A DNA stretch of 64,000 nucleotides from Natronorubrum daqingense (GTDB taxonomy: Archaea > Halobacteriota > Halobacteria > Halobacteriales > Natrialbaceae), in the NCBI RefSeq assembly GCF_001971705.1, contig NZ_CP019327.1, positions 1,860,001 to 1,924,000 on the forward strand. Reading direction: 5' to 3'. Both the position numbers and the translations under genes were made by a program. Below are positions 61,024 to 64,000 of this stretch, in pieces. Each line of letters begins with the position of its first letter. Within the stretch, counting starts at the first letter, position 1. The notes below the pieces were generated by a model that did no database searches, had not been told where the DNA came from, and saw nothing but the letters and a program-made list of their open reading frames with translations.

Positions 61024-61638
61024 TTGACCTATAATGTAAATGGAAATGATTATCGGATCCCGTTAGAGAGTGCAATCAGTGTGATAACCAGACTACTCCC
61101 CAACTGGGACCGAGACGATAAATTCCAGTTTCTAAATTCCATGTATCGTCTATCCCATTTTTCCCGTCAGCAGGCAATCATACTGTTTCTGCTTTCTGGG
61201 CCGATCGCCATATTACCGACCTTCTTTGAAGCAAGGGCTGGTGTAGATTCCACTATTGGTTATGTCTTTGTCTCAATCAGTATGTTTCTCTCGTTTGGTA
61301 TTGTTGCAAAATATTTTGACGGATATTTTTTGGATGAGCTGAAATCAAGAACGAGAGAGAAACCCCATATCAAACATTCAAATGTTGGCATCCATGTTGC
61401 TCTTTTGGTGTTTTCTATGGTAATACTATCTGTCATCGCGTTTGGAATTGATATCAGTGGTGTAATGCAATTTTCTACTACAACGACGAATCTGTTAGCA
61501 GCAGAAACAGAATATGGCGGGGTGGATGGATTCCTTAATTCCATCGCAGCGACTGTTCTCTATTCGTCTATGGTGTTTTTTGTTGCATCAATAGTCATGG
61601 GCGGCATCTGCGTGATATACTACCGTTATCTTTTGTGA
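61024..61638 (+). CDS. Membrane protein of the integrated element, unknown function (possible TTG start)
   Basis: A 204-residue protein with about four membrane helices: QAIILFLLSGPIAILPTFF (about 50-68), TIGYVFVSISMFLSFGIVA (78-96), IHVALLVFSMVILSVIAFG (121-139) and VLYSSMVFFVASIVMGGICV (180-199). The base composition is much more AT-rich than the genes to the left of 58 kb. No ATG fits; TTG at 61024 is the earliest acceptable start, and the frame is open back to a stop at 60949, so the true start could differ. I recognise no family. Likely cargo of the mobile element, perhaps with a defence or exclusion role; that is speculation. Confidence 0.6.
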   Translation: MTYNVNGNDYRIPLESAISVITRLLPNWDRDDKFQFLNSMYRLSHFSRQQAIILFLLSGPIAILPTFFEARAGVDSTIGYVFVSISMFLSFGIVAKYFDGYFLDELKSRTREKPHIKHSNVGIHVALLVFSMVILSVIAFGIDISGVMQFSTTTTNLLAAETEYGGVDGFLNSIAATVLYSSMVFFVASIVMGGICVIYYRYLL

Positions 61639-62176
61639 TTTTCTGATTATATACGCCAAATAATGGTCCAACAACATCGGTAGCTATGAGTCCAACTTGA
61701 GAGTTCACTAACTTCTCCAACTCAGTAGTCTTTCTTCTTTTTTGGTGAAGATATTCTGAGAGGCTCTCTAAATTGTCCTTTCAGTTAAGGTATATTTGGA
61801 TGCCACAATAAGCAGGCGTTTTCCTTTCAGAAAAACCACGTCGACCTTCCGTAGAGATTATGACTATTACTAAAACAAACGTCTGAGTCGCCTCAGACAT
61901 GTAAATCGATCTGTCTGGATATGCTCTAATGAACAGAGATGACCCGACTACCAATAGTCGGCTTCATACTCAATTCTGGTATCCATACCCGGCTATAAGA
62001 TCACCCCGCTGAGGTAGCGGGCAAAATCGATTTCTGACCCGGCTACTGGTAGTCGGGGGCACAATCTATACTCTGTCGGCTAAACAGGTATCTATGTCGG
62101 GTGAAATACTTGGATTCAGATCAGTGAAATTACCGACGAACAGCCATTATGTATCCCCGGTGTGTTCCCGACTGCA
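61639..62176. other. AT-rich non-coding region containing three hairpins
   Basis: No gene is supported in 538 bases. Hairpins: CCGACTA-CCAA-TAGTCGG (61944-61961), CCCGCT-GAGGT-AGCGGG (62005-62021) and CCGGCTAC-TG-GTAGTCGG (62039-62056, one G-T pair). The first and third are copies of one 21-base palindrome (17 of 21 identical), spaced 95 bases apart. Confidence 0.65.
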
Positions 62177-63016
62177 ATGACCGATCTCGTCCACTATCAC
62201 CACCCCGATGACGAGCAGTACTCACTCGCGTACGTAACCCTGGATCCAGACGAGATCAACCCCGACGACGGGAGGGTCGAAGCCTACCACCTGACGAAAC
62301 GGTTCATGTTCTGTTCACCAACTCCGGTGTGAGCGGCACCATCGACGAGCTTTCCGGCGAGTTGGAAACGAAGTTGGACGGAATGTCAGAGTCGGATCGT
62401 CTCGTTACTATGCGGATTCTCCAGACGTTCGAAGGTGTCCTCGATGCCATGGAACTCAAGGAAGGTGAGAAACTCGAGATCTACAAACAAATCGAAGTTG
62501 GTCGGATCCCGGCTGCACTCGATCACGTTGACTGGTCCGGCTCGGTCGTCGACGTAGCTGGCCAGTTGATGTCGTCACTCATTTTGGCACATCCGCTTCT
62601 GAACGCTAATCATCGCGTCGATCGCGTTCGCCGAGTAGTACATCGAGAGCGCTGATTCGTCGTTTTCACTACCGGAGTTAGCAACTGAGACGTACGATTG
62701 CCAGAAGTGGGTCGATCCGTATATCGTCGACTCAAAACGTCTCCTCACCGTGCGCCGGAATACGATGCCGTTCAGGCTGCTCAGCCAGTGGGGTTGTGAT
62801 GTCGTCTTGCGAAAGGGCGATATCGAAATCGATCTCTCGGAGTACGATCTTGAGATGCCGCATTCAGATGCCTTGTCGAGATATGCTGTGCGACATTCAG
62901 ACCTCTGTATGGACTTCGTGACCGAGTCAGTTACCCGAGCCGGAGCGCCTCATCTCCGCTTTGAGCAGGGGGTCGACAAAGAGGAGTTCCTCGAGTATCT
63001 GAAAGACACCAACTGA
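62177..63016 (+). pseudogene. Fic/Doc-like protein gene, disrupted by two frameshifts and a stop codon
   Basis: Three consecutive frames join into one protein of about 280 residues. Frame 1 runs from ATG 62177 (MTDLVHYHHPDDEQYSLAYV) to near VEAYHLTKR. The frame then shifts at about 62300 and continues VHVLFTNSGVSGTIDELSGE through LILAHPLLNANHR. It shifts again near 62616 to ASIAFAE, a TAG at about 62636 where Trp would fit, then YIESADSSF to LKDTN, stop at 63016. HPLLNANHR resembles the Fic/Doc active-site motif (H-x-F-x-x-x-N-x-R). Such proteins AMPylate or phosphorylate target proteins and often act as toxins. Two shorter open frames (from GTG 62329 and from 62750) are pieces of this gene. 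Confidence 0.6.
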
Positions 63017-63025
63017 GATTCCAAC

Positions 63026-63130
63026 TTAGTCCTGCAGTTGAGCAACGGTTCGGCCGAGTTCTCGCGCACGCTCACTTTCAGAAATTTCGTACCGTTCTTC
63101 CAGCGAGCGAAGTTGTTCCTTGAATTCCAT
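63026..63130 (-). CDS. Small ORF (34 aa), charged helix
   Basis: ATG at 63130 encodes MEFKEQLRSLEERYEISESE and 14 more residues ending AQLQD. The whole peptide is predicted as one amphipathic helix (leucines spaced at 3-4 residues). It is convergent with the broken Fic/Doc-like gene, ten bases from its end. It could be an antitoxin remnant or a tiny regulatory protein; a chance frame cannot be excluded. Confidence 0.4.
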   Translation of the reverse strand: MEFKEQLRSLEERYEISESERARELGRTVAQLQD

Positions 63131-63294
63131 AGTGCTTTGTGCGGAAGTGCTGCTCTCCTATGCAGAAGATAGTACGCCGCTGAATAAGTAGGTTCCCGTG
63201 CCCAGATACACTACCTTCTCACTCGCCACTACGAAATTATCATTAGCGATTCTTGGCAAACAGATATATTATCAATTTATTCGATAGTCACAGT

Positions 63295-64000
63295 ATGATT
63301 GATCCTGACATCGAACGTGCTCAAAAGCTCGCTGAACGAGCGAAACACGAGTCGGTCACGGCAGAACGATTAACCGAGAACAAGATTAGGCTCAAACGGT
63401 ATCGGCTGCGAGACGATCCACTTTACCGACTACTCCGTGAGGATGAACAACCTCATTTTTTGTTTCACTCAAATCGGCACACGCCATCGTTCAGTGGTCC
63501 TGCGGCCCCAGAAGGTATCGAGCGATCCCGGCGTTCCCGGGTAATGCACCTCGTTACCGACTTGAGGTGGATAATGGTTGCCGGAAACCGAGATGGGGAT
63601 CAGAGACAAGAACTCATATTATATGATATCAAGGCCACGAACTACGAAACTGGCGACTCTTTCACCTCAAAACTCTCAAAAAACGTGTTCGCTCTAGAGA
63701 CAGATGGTGCTCACTATGCTGTTCCATTGTCGAACGACTATGATGAGAGTGATCTCGAAGAACTGAGCCTCTACCTTCGAGATAACTATGGAGCCAGTCG
63801 CGGCGGAGTCGCAGTTGACTCTGACGAGGCAGGATACACTATAGCTGGCAATGATGCGATCAAATACGACGCAAGCGACGTTCGCACACGAATCGATCGA
63901 CTTCCCGACTCCGCATTAGACGAAGCTGATGAGTTGATCGCGCAGACAGATGATCTCGAAGAACTCATTCCCAGGTTGGATGAGCTAATTGAGGAGAACG
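63295..64000 (+). CDS. PH-like domain protein, C-terminus beyond window (partial)
   Basis: From ATG 63295 the frame stays open for 235 codons to the right edge. The N-terminus is a charged helix (MIDPDIERAQKLAERAKHES) with Arg/Leu-rich continuation. A segment at about 85-170 (VMHLVTDLRWIMVAGNR, LILYDIKATNYETGDSF, HYAVPLSNDYDESDLEELS) resembles the short PH-like beta domains seen in haloarchaeal membrane or SHOCT proteins. A helical acidic region follows (DELIAQTDDLEELIPRLDEL). Codon use is mixed, less GC-rich than the left part of the window. A TATA-like TATATTATC lies about 30 bases upstream. The function is unknown. Confidence 0.65.
   Translation, partial: MIDPDIERAQKLAERAKHESVTAERLTENKIRLKRYRLRDDPLYRLLREDEQPHFLFHSNRHTPSFSGPAAPEGIERSRRSRVMHLVTDLRWIMVAGNRDGDQRQELILYDIKATNYETGDSFTSKLSKNVFALETDGAHYAVPLSNDYDESDLEELSLYLRDNYGASRGGVAVDSDEAGYTIAGNDAIKYDASDVRTRIDRLPDSALDEADELIAQTDDLEELIPRLDELIEEN

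Noticed and set aside
61944..62056. A short CRISPR array, from repeated palindromes
   Set aside because: Only two related copies occur, with an unrelated hairpin between them and no spacer regularity or cas genes.

Overview
The window looks like a chromosomal segment of an extreme halophilic archaeon (class Halobacteria; the gene families fit Natrialbales such as Natrinema, Haloterrigena or Natronorubrum, but the genus is inference). The evidence is high-GC coding DNA, very acidic proteins rich in Asp and Glu, twin-arginine lipoprotein signals, archaeal informational genes (pelota, Elp3, an NFACT/RqcH protein, Lhr helicase), a TrmB regulator, and many protein families known mainly from haloarchaea. 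Most genes seem leaderless; a few (the MFS transporter, the cupin protein) show a clear Shine-Dalgarno sequence.

Positions 1-13.4 kb hold a lipid and organic-acid catabolism neighbourhood: an F420 oxidoreductase (cut by the left edge), an SDR dehydrogenase, an FMN 2-hydroxyacid oxidase, a HAD hydrolase, a TetR regulator facing an MFS exporter with a palindromic operator, an ACAD10-like phosphotransferase, a 3-hydroxyacyl-CoA dehydrogenase/enoyl-CoA hydratase fusion, a hotdog thioesterase and a winged-helix regulator. The tRNA-modifying Elp3 lies inside it, preceded by a strongly folded, unassigned intergenic segment.

Positions 13.7-27.4 kb carry an Lhr-type helicase, a zinc alcohol dehydrogenase, an RNase Z-like hydrolase, a giant MMPL/RND exporter coupled to a TrmB regulator, pelota, and several small membrane or unknown proteins. 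Positions 27.4-38.5 kb include an asparagine-synthetase-like protein without a glutaminase cysteine and a thiamine salvage group (thiB, an MTH1187-type thiamine-binding protein, thiP, thiQ and, 4 kb on, tenA), interrupted by an SDR gene and the ribosome quality-control gene rqcH.

Positions 39-46.4 kb hold a zinc finger/S1/OB-fold RecJ-like protein with a degenerate DHH motif, metallo-beta-lactamase proteins (one coupled to a DUF3006 gene), OsmC, a gamma carbonic anhydrase and small haloarchaeal proteins. Positions 46.7-51.2 kb are one gene for a 1517-residue exported protein with an N-terminal array of Gln-rich 23-residue repeats, DUF7282-like and CARDB domains and a Pro/Asp-rich tail. Positions 51.7-58.4 kb hold the biotin ECF transporter (bioY-bioM-bioN), a MOSC protein, a CoA-disulfide-reductase-like flavoprotein and a MEDS-GAF-GAF histidine kinase.

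From about 58.7 kb the character changes. Three copies of a short repeat, next to tRNA-3'-end-like sequence, precede a tyrosine integrase. Beyond it lie tiny overlapping genes, AT-rich DNA with nested hairpins, an orphan membrane protein, a Fic/Doc-like gene broken by two frameshifts and a stop, and an incomplete PH-like gene. This is best read as the left end of an integrated, partly decayed mobile element that continues past the window.
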